In this document: piece after piece, positions 45,936 through 55,944 of the stretch
How positions within the stretch are numbered: position 1 is the first letter of the stretch
Layout: the number at the start of each line of letters is the position of its first letter
From: Burkholderia sp. WSM2230
Lineage (GTDB): Bacteria > Pseudomonadota > Gammaproteobacteria > Burkholderiales > Burkholderiaceae
DNA: 64,000 nucleotides
Reading direction: 5' to 3'
NCBI RefSeq assembly: GCF_000472445.1
Contig: NZ_AXAJ01000002.1
Location: forward strand, 124,001 to 188,000
Made by a program: the position numbers and the translations under genes
The notes under the pieces: generated by a model
What the model was told of the DNA's origin: nothing
Database searches by the model: none
What the model saw: the letters and a program-made list of their open reading frames with translations, nothing else

Positions 45936-47774
45936 ATGAATCACTTCCCCAAACTGTTGTCGTCGCAAATCGGCTTTGACGTCGCCCAAACCATGCTCGA
46001 AGGATTCGACCGGCACTACCGGATCTTTCGCGACGCGGCGATCCACGCCAAGACGCTGTTCGAGAACGGCGACTGGCATGGCCTGCAAAAGCTCGCGCGC
46101 GAGCGCATTACTTCATACGACGACCGCGTGCAGGAATGCGTCGAACTGCTCGAAGACGAGTACGACGCAGAGAACATTGACCGCGAAGTGTGGCAGCAGA
46201 TCAAGCTGCACTACATTGGCCTCTTGACCACGCACCGTCAGCCCGAATGCGCGGAGACGTTTTTCAATTCGGTGTGCTGCAAGATTCTGCACCGCTCGTA
46301 TTTCAACAACGACTTCATTTTCGTGCGCCCGGCGATCTCGACTGAATATCTCGAGAACGACGAACCGGCGGCCAAACCGACGTATCGCGCGTATTACCCC
46401 GGCAAGGACGGCCTTGCCGCGACGCTCGAGCGCATCGTCACAAATTTTCAGCTCGAGCCGCCGTTCGAAGATTTGACGCGTGACGTCGGCTGCGTGATGC
46501 AGGCGATTCACGACGCGTTCGGCACTTTCGACGAAGCGCCAAACTTCCAGATTCATGTGCTCTCGTCGCTGTTCTTTCGCAACAAGGCGGCGTATATCGT
46601 CGGGCGGATTATCAACGGCGACATGCTGCTGCCGTTCGCGGTGCCGCTGCGTCATGTGAAGCCCGGCGTGCTTGCGCTCGACACCGTGCTGCTCAAGCGC
46701 GAACAGCTGCTGATCATCTTCAGCTTCTCGCACTCGTATTTTCTCGTCGATATGGAAGTGCCGTCCGCTTACGTCGAGTTCCTTGGCATCATCATGCCGG
46801 GCAAGCCGAAAGCGGAAATCTATACGTCCGTCGGTTTGCAGAAGCAGGGCAAGAATCTGTTCTATCGCGATCTGCTGCATCATCTGTCGCATTCGAGCGA
46901 TCAGTTCATCGTCGCGCCCGGCATCAAGGGGCTCGTGATGCTGGTGTTCACGCTGCCTTCGTTTCCATACGTCTTCAAGCTTATCAAGGACAACTTCCCT
47001 CCGCCGAAAGAAACCACGCGCGCGAAGATCCAGGAGAAGTATCAGCTCGTCAAGCGGCACGACCGCCTGGGGCGTATGGCTGACACGCTCGAATATTCGA
47101 GCGTCGCCCTGCCCATTTCGCGGCTGGACGACACACTTCTGCGCGAGCTCGAAAAGGAGGTGCCGTCGCTGCTCGAATATGAAGGCGAGAACGTGGTGAT
47201 TCGCCATATGTATATCGAGCGCCGCATGGTGCCGTTGAATCTGTTCCTGCAAAACGGCAGCGACGCGGACGTCGATCATGGCATCAAGGAATACGGCAAC
47301 GCGGTGAAGGAGTTGATGCAGGCGAACATTTTCCCCGGTGACATGCTGTACAAGAACTTTGGCGTGACACGCCACGGCCGCGTGGTGTTCTACGACTACG
47401 ACGAGATCGAATATCTGACCGACTGCAACGTGCGCGCGGTGCCGGCCCCGCGCAACGAGGAAGACGAAATGTCGGGCGAGCCGTGGTACCCGGTCGGCCC
47501 TCACGACATTTTCCCCGAGACGTATGGCACTTTCCTGCTCGGCGACCCACGCGTGCGCCGCTCGTTCATGCAGCATCACGCGGACTTCTTCGATCCCGCG
47601 CTGTGGCAAAAGCACAAGGACCATCTACTGAAAGGCGAATTGCCCGACTTCTTTCCCTATGACAGCAGCGTGCGCTTTTGCATCCGCTATCCGGAACGCT
47701 TTGACGATGCAGCATCCAACGCAGTGAATGCCGCCAACTCGCAAGCCGACGAACGTAGCGTGAGAGTCGCCTAG
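45936..47774 (+). CDS. aceK: Isocitrate dehydrogenase kinase/phosphatase
   Basis: Bifunctional enzyme that switches isocitrate dehydrogenase off by phosphorylation, sending isocitrate into the glyoxylate shunt, and on again by dephosphorylation. The 612-residue length is normal for AceK. The N-terminal regulatory part is about 1-310; the kinase-like half contains [20 protein letters not shown] (ATP-site lysine) and [16 protein letters not shown]. No aceA or aceB is adjacent, unlike E. coli. Cytosolic. Preceded by a LiuR-like gene, pointing to control with acetyl-CoA-producing pathways. Confidence 0.97.
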   Translation: MNHFPKLLSSQIGFDVAQTMLEGFDRHYRIFRDAAIHAKTLFENGDWHGLQKLARERITSYDDRVQECVELLEDEYDAENIDREVWQQIKLHYIGLLTTHRQPECAETFFNSVCCKILHRSYFNNDFIFVRPAISTEYLENDEPAAKPTYRAYYPGKDGLAATLERIVTNFQLEPPFEDLTRDVGCVMQAIHDAFGTFDEAPNFQIHVLSSLFFRNKAAYIVGRIINGDMLLPFAVPLRHVKPGVLALDTVLLKREQLLIIFSFSHSYFLVDMEVPSAYVEFLGIIMPGKPKAEIYTSVGLQKQGKNLFYRDLLHHLSHSSDQFIVAPGIKGLVMLVFTLPSFPYVFKLIKDNFPPPKETTRAKIQEKYQLVKRHDRLGRMADTLEYSSVALPISRLDDTLLRELEKEVPSLLEYEGENVVIRHMYIERRMVPLNLFLQNGSDADVDHGIKEYGNAVKELMQANIFPGDMLYKNFGVTRHGRVVFYDYDEIEYLTDCNVRAVPAPRNEEDEMSGEPWYPVGPHDIFPETYGTFLLGDPRVRRSFMQHHADFFDPALWQKHKDHLLKGELPDFFPYDSSVRFCIRYPERFDDAASNAVNAANSQADERSVRVA

Positions 47775-47847
47775 CCGCACTACCTCGAATCCAACGTAAC
47801 GCAACGAAACGGCCGCTCAACCGGCCGCATAACCGCCAACACGCATC

Positions 47848-48624
47848 ATGAACATGAACGCTTCCAACTCCGCTCATCCGCTCGCCCATCTGTTCGAGAA
47901 CAACGACGCGTGGGTCGCCCGCAAGCTGGCCGAAGACCCCGAGTACTTCTCGCGCCTCGCGCATCAGCAGACGCCCGAGTATCTGTGGATCGGTTGCTCC
48001 GACTCGCGCGTGCCGGCCAACCAGATCATCGGTCTGCCGCCGGGCGAAGTGTTCGTGCACAGAAACATCGCGAACGTGGTCGTGCATACGGACCTGAACT
48101 GCCTCTCGGTGATCCAGTTCGCCGTCGACCTGCTCAAGGTCAAGCACATCATGGTGGTGGGCCACTATGGCTGCTCGGGCGTGGGCGCGGCGCTGCACGG
48201 CCGCCGCGTGGGTCTCGCGGACAACTGGCTGCATCACGTGCAGGACGTGCGTTCGAAGCACGCGGCGCTGCTCGACGGATGGCCGCTTGGCGAGGCGCGT
48301 CACCGCCGCCTCGTCGAACTGAACACGATCGAGCAGGTGGTGAACGTATGCCGCACGACCATCATCAACGATGCATGGGCGCGCGGCCAGGAACTGACCG
48401 TGCACGGCTGGGTGTACGGCGTGCACGACGGCAAGGTGCGCGACCTCGGCATGACGGTGAACAACGCGGCCGCGCTCGAACAGACCTATGAGCGCTGCGT
48501 AGCCGGTGTATCGGCGAGCCGCGCGCATGAGGCGGACAACGACGTGGTGGCCGCCGACGCGGCTCGGCTTGGCGACGTGCCGGCCATCGTCGAAGGTGTG
48601 ATCAAGGAGCTAAAACATGAGTGA
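47848..48624 (+). CDS. can: Beta-carbonic anhydrase
   Basis: Interconverts CO2 and bicarbonate in the cytosol; 258 residues. Zinc and catalytic residues: C50, D52, R54 in CSDSR, H106 and C109 in GHYGCSG. Its last 8 bp overlap the thiolase gene, which has its own ribosome site inside can (AAGGAG). In related bacteria a carbonic anhydrase accompanies the leucine catabolic cluster, where it can supply bicarbonate to methylcrotonyl-CoA carboxylase; the carboxylase is not in this window. Confidence 0.95.
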   Translation: MNMNASNSAHPLAHLFENNDAWVARKLAEDPEYFSRLAHQQTPEYLWIGCSDSRVPANQIIGLPPGEVFVHRNIANVVVHTDLNCLSVIQFAVDLLKVKHIMVVGHYGCSGVGAALHGRRVGLADNWLHHVQDVRSKHAALLDGWPLGEARHRRLVELNTIEQVVNVCRTTIINDAWARGQELTVHGWVYGVHDGKVRDLGMTVNNAAALEQTYERCVAGVSASRAHEADNDVVAADAARLGDVPAIVEGVIKELKHE

Positions 48625-49825
48625 GACGAACAGGAACAGTATGACCGCTGATCCGATTGTGATCGTAAGCGCGGCACGCACGCCGATGGCTGCGTTTCAG
48701 GGCGACTTTGCGTCGCTTACCGCGCCGCAACTGGGCTCGGTTGCGATTGAGGCCGCCGTGCAACGCGCGGGACTAAAGCCCGAACAGATCGACGAAGTGG
48801 TGATGGGCTGCGTGCTGCCCGCGGGCCTCGGCCAGGCGCCCGCGCGGCAAGCCGCGCTCGGCGCCGGCCTGCCGCTTTCCACGGGCAGCACGACGGTCAA
48901 CAAGATGTGCGGCTCCGGCATGCGCGCCGCGATGTTCGCGCACGACATGCTGGCCGCCGGCTCGGTCGAGGTGATCGTCGCGGGCGGAATGGAGAGCATG
49001 ACGAACGCACCGTATCTGCTGCCCAAAGCACGAGGCGGCATGCGCATGGGTCACGGCCAGGTGATCGATCACATGTTCTACGACGGCCTCGAGGACGCCT
49101 ACGAAAAAGGCCGCCTGATGGGCACGTTCGCGGAAGAATGCGCGGCCTCGTTCGACTTCACGCGGGACGCGCAAGATGCTTTCGCTGTCGAATCGCTGAA
49201 CCGCGCGAAGCGCGCAAACGAAGACGGTTCGTTCGCGTGGGAAATTGCGCCGGTAAAAGTGCAAAGCCGCAAAGGCGAAGTGACCGTCGAGCACGACGAG
49301 CAGCCGTACAAGGCGAACCTCGACAAGATTCCGACGCTCAAGCCCGCGTTCAGCAAAACCGGCACGGTGACGGCCGCAAACTCGTCGTCGATTTCGGACG
49401 GCGCTGCGGCGCTCGTCATGATGCGCGAATCGACGGCGAAGCGCCTTGGCGTCGAGCCGCTTGCACGCGTGGTCGGGCACTCCACCTTCGCGCAGGAACC
49501 GGCGAAATTCACAACCGCGCCGGTCGGCGCGATTCACAAGCTGTTCGAGAAGAACGGCTGGCGCGCGGACGAAGTCGATCTGTACGAAGTCAACGAGGCT
49601 TTCGCTGTCGTGACCATGGCGGCGATGAAGGAGCACAAGCTTCCCCACGACAAGGTCAACGTGCACGGCGGCGCGTGCGCGCTCGGCCACCCGATCGGCG
49701 CATCCGGCGCGCGGATTATCGTCACGCTGATCGGCGCGCTCAAGAGGCGCGGCGGCAAGCGCGGCGTTGCGACGTTGTGCATCGGCGGGGGCGAAGCGAC
49801 TGCGATGGGCATCGAGCTGGTTTGA
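48617..49825 (+). CDS. Acetyl-CoA acetyltransferase (thiolase)
   Basis: Thiolase II fold, 402 residues, condensing or cleaving acyl-CoA. Nucleophile C98 in NKMCGSGM; the second active-site set is GHPIGASG and CIGGGEATA. Either biosynthetic (PHB, BktB/PhaA-like) or degradative (AtoB-like) direction is possible. Start at 48617 is supported by AAGGAG seven bases upstream, inside the can gene; a shorter start at 48641 exists. Followed by an SDR and an acyl-CoA dehydrogenase. Confidence 0.94.
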   Translation: MSETNRNSMTADPIVIVSAARTPMAAFQGDFASLTAPQLGSVAIEAAVQRAGLKPEQIDEVVMGCVLPAGLGQAPARQAALGAGLPLSTGSTTVNKMCGSGMRAAMFAHDMLAAGSVEVIVAGGMESMTNAPYLLPKARGGMRMGHGQVIDHMFYDGLEDAYEKGRLMGTFAEECAASFDFTRDAQDAFAVESLNRAKRANEDGSFAWEIAPVKVQSRKGEVTVEHDEQPYKANLDKIPTLKPAFSKTGTVTAANSSSISDGAAALVMMRESTAKRLGVEPLARVVGHSTFAQEPAKFTTAPVGAIHKLFEKNGWRADEVDLYEVNEAFAVVTMAAMKEHKLPHDKVNVHGGACALGHPIGASGARIIVTLIGALKRRGGKRGVATLCIGGGEATAMGIELV

Positions 49826-49872
49826 CACGTCGCGCGCACGTTCAGGCGCTTTCCATAGTTGGAGGTGATTCA

Positions 49873-50550
49873 ATGAAGACAGTGTTGATCGTCGGTGCGT
49901 CGCGCGGCATCGGCCACGAGTTTGTCCGGCAGTACAAAGAGAGCGGCTGGCGCGTGCTCGCCACCGCGCGCGACGGCGCCGCGCTCGACGCTCTGTCCCA
50001 GCTCGGCGCACAGCCCTATTCCGTCGACGTAACGGAGCCCGCGGATATCGCCGCACTCGGCTGGAAGCTCGACGGCGAACATGTCGATGTGGCCATCGTC
50101 GTGTCGGGCGTCTATGGTCCGCGCAGCGAAGGCATTGAAACGATTACCGCCGAAGACTTCGACCATGTGATGCACACCAACGTGCGTGGCCCGATGCAAC
50201 TCATGCCGATCCTGCTGCCGCTCGTCGAAGAAACCGGCGGCGTGCTGGCGGTGATCTCGAGCAGGATGGGCAGCATTGCCGATGCGAGCGGCACGAGCGG
50301 CTGGCTGTATCGCGTGAGCAAGGCGGCGCTTAACGACGCGCTCAAGCTTGCGTCGCTCGAAGCGCAGCGCGCGACGTGCGTGTCGCTGCACCCGGGCTGG
50401 GTGCAGACCGATATGGGCGGCGCACAGGCCGCCGTTCATCCCACCCGCAGCGTGAGCGGCATGCGCGAGGTGCTGGCGCAGGCGGCGGCCTCGCGCGAAG
50501 CGTTCAATGGCCGCTTCTATCAATACGACGGCACCCAGCTCGACTGGTGA
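49873..50550 (+). CDS. SDR family oxidoreductase (CsgA-like)
   Basis: Short-chain dehydrogenase of 225 residues. Cofactor site LIVGASRGIG, the NAG loop is replaced by VSGVYGP, and catalytic YRVSK is present. Resembles the CsgA/sepiapterin-reductase type group; substrate unknown. GGAGGTGATT is a near-perfect Shine-Dalgarno at 49861-49870, so it should be well translated. Lies 47 bp after thiolase and 12 bp before the acyl-CoA dehydrogenase. Confidence 0.88.
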   Translation: MKTVLIVGASRGIGHEFVRQYKESGWRVLATARDGAALDALSQLGAQPYSVDVTEPADIAALGWKLDGEHVDVAIVVSGVYGPRSEGIETITAEDFDHVMHTNVRGPMQLMPILLPLVEETGGVLAVISSRMGSIADASGTSGWLYRVSKAALNDALKLASLEAQRATCVSLHPGWVQTDMGGAQAAVHPTRSVSGMREVLAQAAASREAFNGRFYQYDGTQLDW

Positions 50551-50562
50551 GGAGACAGGCTC

Positions 50563-51693
50563 ATGGTGCTTGATCAGGATCACCTGATGGTGCGCGACGC
50601 GCTGCGCACCTTCGTGCGCGAAGCCATCACGCCGTACGCGGCGGCGTGGGACCGCGAGCGCACTTTTCCAAAAGACGTGCACCGTCAGCTCGCGGAACTC
50701 GGCGCTTACGGCGTGCTGGTGCCCGAAGCGTACGGCGGCGCCGGCATGGACGCGCTCGCGCTCGCGCTGATTCTCGAAGAAATCGCAGCCGGCGACGGCG
50801 GCACGTCCACGGCGATCTCCGTGAACAACTGCCCCGTGTGCAGCATCCTGTTGACGTACGGCAACGACGCGCAAAAGCGCGACTGGCTCACGCCGCTTGC
50901 GCGCGGCGAAATGCTCGGCGCGTTCTGCCTTACGGAGCCGCAGGCGGGGTCCGACGCGTCGGCGCTGCGCACCACCGCAACACGCGACGGTGACGCGTAT
51001 GTGCTTAACGGCGTGAAGCAGTTCATCACGAGCGGCAAGAACGGCAACGTTGCAATCGTGATGGCCGTCACCGACAAGGCGGCGGGCAAACGCGGCATCA
51101 GCGCATTCATTGTGCCGACCGACAGCCAGGGTTACGTCGTCGCGCGGCTCGAAGACAAGCTCGGACAGCATTCGTCGGACACCGCACAGATCGTTTTCGA
51201 AGACTGCCGCGTGCCTGCCGCCAACCTGATCGGCGCGGAAGGCGAGGGTTATCGCATTGCGCTGTCGGGGCTTGAGGGCGGACGCATCGGCATCGCGGCG
51301 CAAAGCGTCGGCATGGCGCGCGCCGCGTTCGAAGCGGCGTTGAGCTATGCGAAAGAGCGCGAGAGCTTCGGCGAACCGCTGTTCTCGCACCAGGCCGTGC
51401 AATTCCGTCTCGCGGAGATGGCGACGCAACTCGAAGCCGCGCGTCAGTTGATCTGGCATGCCGCCTCGCTGAAAGACGCGGGCCGGCCCTGCCTCACGGA
51501 AGCCGCCATGGCCAAACTGTTTGCTTCCGAAGCGGCCGAGCGCATCTGTTCGGCGGCGCTGCAGATTCACGGCGGTTATGGGTATCTGAGCGACTTTCCC
51601 GTCGAACGGATTTATCGCGATGTGCGCGTGTGCCAGATCTACGAAGGCACGAGCGACATCCAGAAGATCTTGATCGCTCGCGGTATTGGTTAG
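50563..51693 (+). CDS. Acyl-CoA dehydrogenase
   Basis: FAD enzyme that oxidises acyl-CoA to enoyl-CoA, 376 residues. Family blocks: AFCLTEPQAGSDAS (FAD/substrate), FITSGKNGNVAIVMAV, and the catalytic glutamate E361 in IYEGTSDIQK, the position used by short-chain acyl-CoA dehydrogenases. Isovaleryl-CoA dehydrogenase keeps its base elsewhere, so a short-chain or isobutyryl-CoA enzyme is more likely. Part of the thiolase-SDR operon. Confidence 0.92.
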   Translation: MVLDQDHLMVRDALRTFVREAITPYAAAWDRERTFPKDVHRQLAELGAYGVLVPEAYGGAGMDALALALILEEIAAGDGGTSTAISVNNCPVCSILLTYGNDAQKRDWLTPLARGEMLGAFCLTEPQAGSDASALRTTATRDGDAYVLNGVKQFITSGKNGNVAIVMAVTDKAAGKRGISAFIVPTDSQGYVVARLEDKLGQHSSDTAQIVFEDCRVPAANLIGAEGEGYRIALSGLEGGRIGIAAQSVGMARAAFEAALSYAKERESFGEPLFSHQAVQFRLAEMATQLEAARQLIWHAASLKDAGRPCLTEAAMAKLFASEAAERICSAALQIHGGYGYLSDFPVERIYRDVRVCQIYEGTSDIQKILIARGIG

Positions 51694-51700
51694 GAGTTCG

Positions 51701-52150
51701 ATGAGCAAGCAGAAGCCGTCCACGCAACGCCCCGCTGATTGTCCATGCGGCGGCGCTGCGCCTCACCAGTCCGGCGCAGCAACAACGCCGCGTTTTGCGC
51801 AGTGCTGCGGCCGTTATATCGACGGCGGCGAACTGGCGCCGCGCGCGCTGGAACTGATGCGCTCGCGCTACAGCGCCTATGTCGTCGGCGCAACCGAGTA
51901 CCTCCGTGCCACGTGGTCGCCAGCCACCTGTCCCGCCGATCTCGACGCGGACCCTTTCGCGCCCGACGCCCCGCGTTGGCTCGGACTGCAAATCAAGGCA
52001 TTCGCCGAGACGGACCCGACGCACGCGACGGTTGAATTCGTCGCGCGGTACAAGGTGGCGGGCCGCGCATATCGGTTGCATGAGCTAAGCCGATTCATTC
52101 GCAATGACGACGGCCACTGGCTTTATGTCGACGGCGACGTGAGCGAATAG
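51701..52150 (+). CDS. YchJ family protein (UPF0225, SEC-C-like)
   Basis: Protein of 149 residues with N-terminal cysteines (CPCGG and a later CCGRYIDGG) that probably bind zinc, and the YchJ core MRSRYSAYVVGATEYLRATW. TAGGAG precedes ATG 51701. It follows the acyl-CoA dehydrogenase stop by 7 bp and closes the operon. Function unknown; relatives are linked to SecA or general NTF2-like folds. Confidence 0.85.
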   Translation: MSKQKPSTQRPADCPCGGAAPHQSGAATTPRFAQCCGRYIDGGELAPRALELMRSRYSAYVVGATEYLRATWSPATCPADLDADPFAPDAPRWLGLQIKAFAETDPTHATVEFVARYKVAGRAYRLHELSRFIRNDDGHWLYVDGDVSE

Positions 52151-52806
52151 TTTTTCAGTAGCTTTCCCCGTCTTACATGGGGAGCACTGGACAATGCGCC
52201 GGGATCGCATATGGCCCTTTAGAAAGGCCACTTTCTGTTGTTGGCTCGGCGCGACAGCCCGGCGGGCCCGCCATCGCAGGGAGCACGGCTGGGCCCGGGC
52301 AAGCGCTTCGGTTTCATCCGTCGATTTAAAGCCTGTTTGCGCCTGCGTATGCGCCTGCGTGCGCCTTCCATTCGTGCACCTCTCGCTGCGCGCCCCACCG
52401 CGTGTGCCTCGCGCGCCACGCGGCAATTTTTTCGTCGCGGGTTCTCCTTGATTGCACAAAACAAAATTGTCGTGCCAGGATGAGGCCGTTGCTTCATGAC
52501 GCCACCCTGCGAGGACCAGTTGGTAAGGGTTCCGCAAGTTGCGCCGGCGCCTGCCGATAACCGGATAGTAAGGGTTGCGGCAACGGCTCCGGCAGCAGAT
52601 GTGGCGTTCATCATCGGCGCGTGGGGTCGCGTCGGCCGTTGGGTTTGTCCCGTGCGATCTCGAGTTGACGTGCGTGCGCTTCGCGCAATGCGTACGTGAG
52701 CATGTTTTTGTTTGTCGCAAACGCTAGCGAAAGGCAAATGTTAGTCGCGCGTTTTCGATGAACGCAAAGCAGACGTTGTGGCAGTTTTTTTCAGGCAGGT
52801 ACGTGA
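52151..52806. other. Gene-free region upstream of the secreted hydrolase
   Basis: A 656-bp stretch with no gene I can support on either strand. It contains a short tandem (GCGCCTGCGT-type, about 52339-52366), and an imperfect repeat GTAAGGGTT near 52524 and 52569. Open frames of up to 211 codons lack domain or composition support. It may hold regulatory sequence for the gene at 52807. Confidence 0.35.
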
Positions 52807-54105
52807 ATGGTGTTGAGCAAGGTTCTGGCTAAGTGGGCGGCGATCTGTGCAGCGGCTATGTGCGCTGTCGCAGCCGCGCACGCGAACCCGCTCGCAGACG
52901 GCCAGCCTGGACCGCTCGCTCGCGCTCAGGTGCCGCGCATCGCGCTGCCCGATGACGTGTATCTGCCGAGCGCGCGCCTGAACCAGCAGATCATCCGCAT
53001 ACCGGTCGACGCCGACGGCGACATCACGCTTCAAACGACGATCTACAAGCCGGACGGCGCAGGCCCGTTTCCGATGATCGTCTTCAATCACGGCAAAATT
53101 CCCGGCGATCCACGTATGCAGGAGCGCAGCGACCCGCTGCCGTTCGCGCGCGAATTCGTGCGCCGCGGCTACGTGGTGGTGGCGCCGAACCGCCAGGGTT
53201 TCGGCCAGTCGGGCGGTGTCTATCATCAGGACGGCTGCGATGTGGAGCGCAACGGCTTGTCGCAGGCCGGTGACGTGGCGGCCACGATCGACTACATGTC
53301 GAAGCAGCCTTATGTCGACGCGTCGCACATCGTGGTGGCGGGCACGTCGCACGGCGGACTCGCAACCATGGCGTACGGCACCGAGGCGGCGCCGGGGGTG
53401 CGGGCGCTCATCAACTTCTCGGGCGGCTTGCGGCAGGACGCGTGCGGTGACTGGCAGGGCAACCTGACGCGTGCTTTCGGCGCATACGGCGACAAGACCA
53501 AAGTGCCGTCGCTGTGGATGTACGGCGACAACGACTCCGTGTGGAATGCGCCGCTCGTGGCCGGCATGTACGCGGCGTACGTCGCGCACGGCGCGAGCGC
53601 CAAGATGGTCGACTACGGTCGCTATAAGAACGACGCACACCGGCTCGTTGGCGACCGCGATGGCGTGCATGTCTGGTGGCCGGCTGTCGAGGCGTTCCTC
53701 GCACGCATGGGCATGCCGACGGGCGTCCAATATCGCGTGGAAGATCCTTCCGCGCCCAAGGCGAGCGGCTTTGCTTCCGTCGATGCCGTCGACGCCGTGC
53801 CCTACGTGGATGAAGCCGGACGCAATGGGTATCGCAACTTCCTGCGACAGTACCCGAGCCGCGCTTTTGCTGTGTCGTACACGGGCGCATGGTCCTGGGC
53901 CGAGGGCGGCGACGATCCTATGTCGGTCGCGATTGCGAACTGCCAGAAACAGAGCTCGGCGCCTTGCCGGTTGTATGCGGTTGATAACTCCGTTGTTTGG
54001 GGAGATCAGGGTTCGCGCACGGCTGGTAATGGTTCGGGCGATTCGGATCGCTCCACGCTTTCATCCGCCGATGACGGCCGGCATGCTATTGCTAGTCGGG
54101 AATAG
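52807..54105 (+). CDS. Secreted alpha/beta hydrolase (dienelactone hydrolase-like)
   Basis: Exported protein of 432 residues. Signal peptide ends about AHA, residue 26. Alpha/beta hydrolase domain (about 70-310) has oxyanion FNHGKIPGDP, nucleophile S181 in GTSHGG and a late His in KNDAHRLVGD. The C-terminal part contains a repeat-like pair ending in CQKQSSAPCRLYAVDNSVVW, a motif also seen in DUF4189-type tails. Gene stands alone between two gene-free regions, so it may be a recent insertion. Substrate unknown. Confidence 0.82.
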   Translation: MVLSKVLAKWAAICAAAMCAVAAAHANPLADGQPGPLARAQVPRIALPDDVYLPSARLNQQIIRIPVDADGDITLQTTIYKPDGAGPFPMIVFNHGKIPGDPRMQERSDPLPFAREFVRRGYVVVAPNRQGFGQSGGVYHQDGCDVERNGLSQAGDVAATIDYMSKQPYVDASHIVVAGTSHGGLATMAYGTEAAPGVRALINFSGGLRQDACGDWQGNLTRAFGAYGDKTKVPSLWMYGDNDSVWNAPLVAGMYAAYVAHGASAKMVDYGRYKNDAHRLVGDRDGVHVWWPAVEAFLARMGMPTGVQYRVEDPSAPKASGFASVDAVDAVPYVDEAGRNGYRNFLRQYPSRAFAVSYTGAWSWAEGGDDPMSVAIANCQKQSSAPCRLYAVDNSVVWGDQGSRTAGNGSGDSDRSTLSSADDGRHAIASRE

Positions 54106-54582
54106 GCGCCCGGCAAAACCTCCCAATATCTCTCCAATTGGCTTACTTCACAACACACGTTGTGTGCCGGTCAATTCCGGCATTTAGTTAGCGATACTAA
54201 TGTCTGCTTTGCGGCCTGAAGGCCGTCGCGACTGCGCAGCGGATCGCCAGACGATGCACAGTTCCCGTCCCGAACTGGCGGAGATACGGCAGGCGGCCCC
54301 GATTTCCTCCCACCCCGCCCAATACTTTTCCGTCGTCAACTCCGCCCATCTGCGACCTTCAATCCCGAAAGCCAATCAGCTGCACCGAACAGCGCCGAAC
54401 CTCGACCCGCAAGCCAAAAATCGCCCCGCAAGCCCTGGTGCAAAGGCGCAAATAAACCGCTAATCTCGACCCCGCACGCTGGCCTTCGAACCGGGCGCGG
54501 CACAAAAATCTTTGCGCGCAGCGCCTCGAAAAAACCATAAAAAAGCCCCGACAGCAGCGGCACAAAAGCACCGGAGTACCCC
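54106..54582. other. Gene-free region upstream of bioA
   Basis: A 477-bp stretch between the secreted hydrolase and bioA. It includes short dyads CACAAC-ACAC-GTTGTG near 54148 and CGGCC-TGAA-GGCCG (54212-54225), and a weak promoter-like pair before bioA (TTGCGC, then CATAAA). No BirA-type or BioR-type operator was recognised and no gene is supported. Confidence 0.35.
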
Positions 54583-55944
54583 TTGGAAAATTCAACAGCA
54601 TCACCAACATCGACGGAAGACTGGATCGCCCGCAGCCTGCGCGCCGTCTGGCATCCGTGCACGCAGATGAAGCATCACGAGCGCCTGCCGCTCGTGCCCG
54701 TCGCGCGCGGTCAAGGCGCGTGGCTCTACGACCGCGCCGGCCGTCGCTATCTGGATGCGATCAGTTCGTGGTGGGTCAATCTGTTCGGCCACGCGAACCC
54801 GCGTATCAACGCAGCGCTCAAGGATCAGCTCGATACGCTCGAGCACGCGATGCTCGCCGGCTGCACGCACGAGCCCGCCATCGAACTCGCCGAGCGCCTT
54901 GGCACGCTCACCAACAACACGTTGGGCCACGCGTTCTTCGCATCGGATGGCGCCTCGGCCGTGGAAATCGCGCTGAAAATGAGCTTCCACTCGTGGCGCA
55001 ATCGCGGTTTCGCCGACAAGCAGGAATTCGTCTGCATTGCCAACAGCTACCACGGCGAGACCGTCGGCGCGTTGGGCGTAACCGACGTCGCGCTGTTCAA
55101 GGACGCCTACGATCCGCTCATCCGCAGCGCTCATGTCGTGGCATCGCCGGACGCTCGGCTCGGCCAAGCCGGTGAAACGGCCACGGACGTCGCACGTCGC
55201 GCACTGCAACACGTGCGCGCGCTTTTCGAAGCGCGCGCCGAAAAAATCGCCGCGTTGATCGTCGAGCCGCTGGTGCAATGCGCAGCAGGCATGGCCATGC
55301 ACGACGCGTCGTACATCGCCGGCTTGCGCGCGTTGTGTGACCAGTACGGCGTGCATCTGATCGCGGATGAAATCGCCGTGGGTTGCGGGCGCACGGGCAC
55401 CTTCTTCGCGTGCGAACAGGCCGGCATCTGGCCGGACTTCCTGTGTCTGTCCAAAGGCATTAGCGGCGGCTATCTGCCGCTTTCCATCGTGCTTTCGCGC
55501 GACGAAATCTTTAACGCCTTCTATCACGACGATACCGCGCGCGGTTTCCTGCACTCGCATTCGTACACAGGCAATCCGCTCGCATGCCGCGCGGCGCTCG
55601 CCACGCTCGACCTGTTCGCGAGCGACAACGTGCTGGCCGTCAACAAGCAAAAGTCGACCGCACTGAAGGCCGCACTTGCTCCACTGGCGGAGCACGCCAA
55701 CGTGCGCAATCTGCGTCAATGCGGAACGATCTTCGCGTTCGACGCAGTGATCGACAATGCTCAGCATGCCAAAGCATTTTCACGCCGTTTCTTCGAAAAC
55801 GCCTTGCAGCGCGAGCTGCTGCTGCGCCCCATTTCGACCACTGTCTACCTGATGCCACCGTACATTCTCGACGACGAAGAACTCGCGCTGCTCGCCTCGC
55901 GCACGCGCGAAACGTTCGGCGCCACGCTCGCGGAGGTGCACTGA
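54583..55944 (+). CDS. bioA: Adenosylmethionine-8-amino-7-oxononanoate aminotransferase
   Basis: Biotin synthesis step 2 (KAPA to DAPA) using S-adenosylmethionine as amino donor. Class III PLP transaminase, 453 residues, with PLP lysine K291 (CLSKGISGG). It starts with the rare codon TTG at 54583; GGAG at 54572-54575 is well placed, and the next Met is beyond the conserved WHPCTQM block. Its stop overlaps the bioF start by one base (TGATG), so the operon bioAFDB is tightly coupled. Confidence 0.96.
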   Translation: MENSTASPTSTEDWIARSLRAVWHPCTQMKHHERLPLVPVARGQGAWLYDRAGRRYLDAISSWWVNLFGHANPRINAALKDQLDTLEHAMLAGCTHEPAIELAERLGTLTNNTLGHAFFASDGASAVEIALKMSFHSWRNRGFADKQEFVCIANSYHGETVGALGVTDVALFKDAYDPLIRSAHVVASPDARLGQAGETATDVARRALQHVRALFEARAEKIAALIVEPLVQCAAGMAMHDASYIAGLRALCDQYGVHLIADEIAVGCGRTGTFFACEQAGIWPDFLCLSKGISGGYLPLSIVLSRDEIFNAFYHDDTARGFLHSHSYTGNPLACRAALATLDLFASDNVLAVNKQKSTALKAALAPLAEHANVRNLRQCGTIFAFDAVIDNAQHAKAFSRRFFENALQRELLLRPISTTVYLMPPYILDDEELALLASRTRETFGATLAEVH

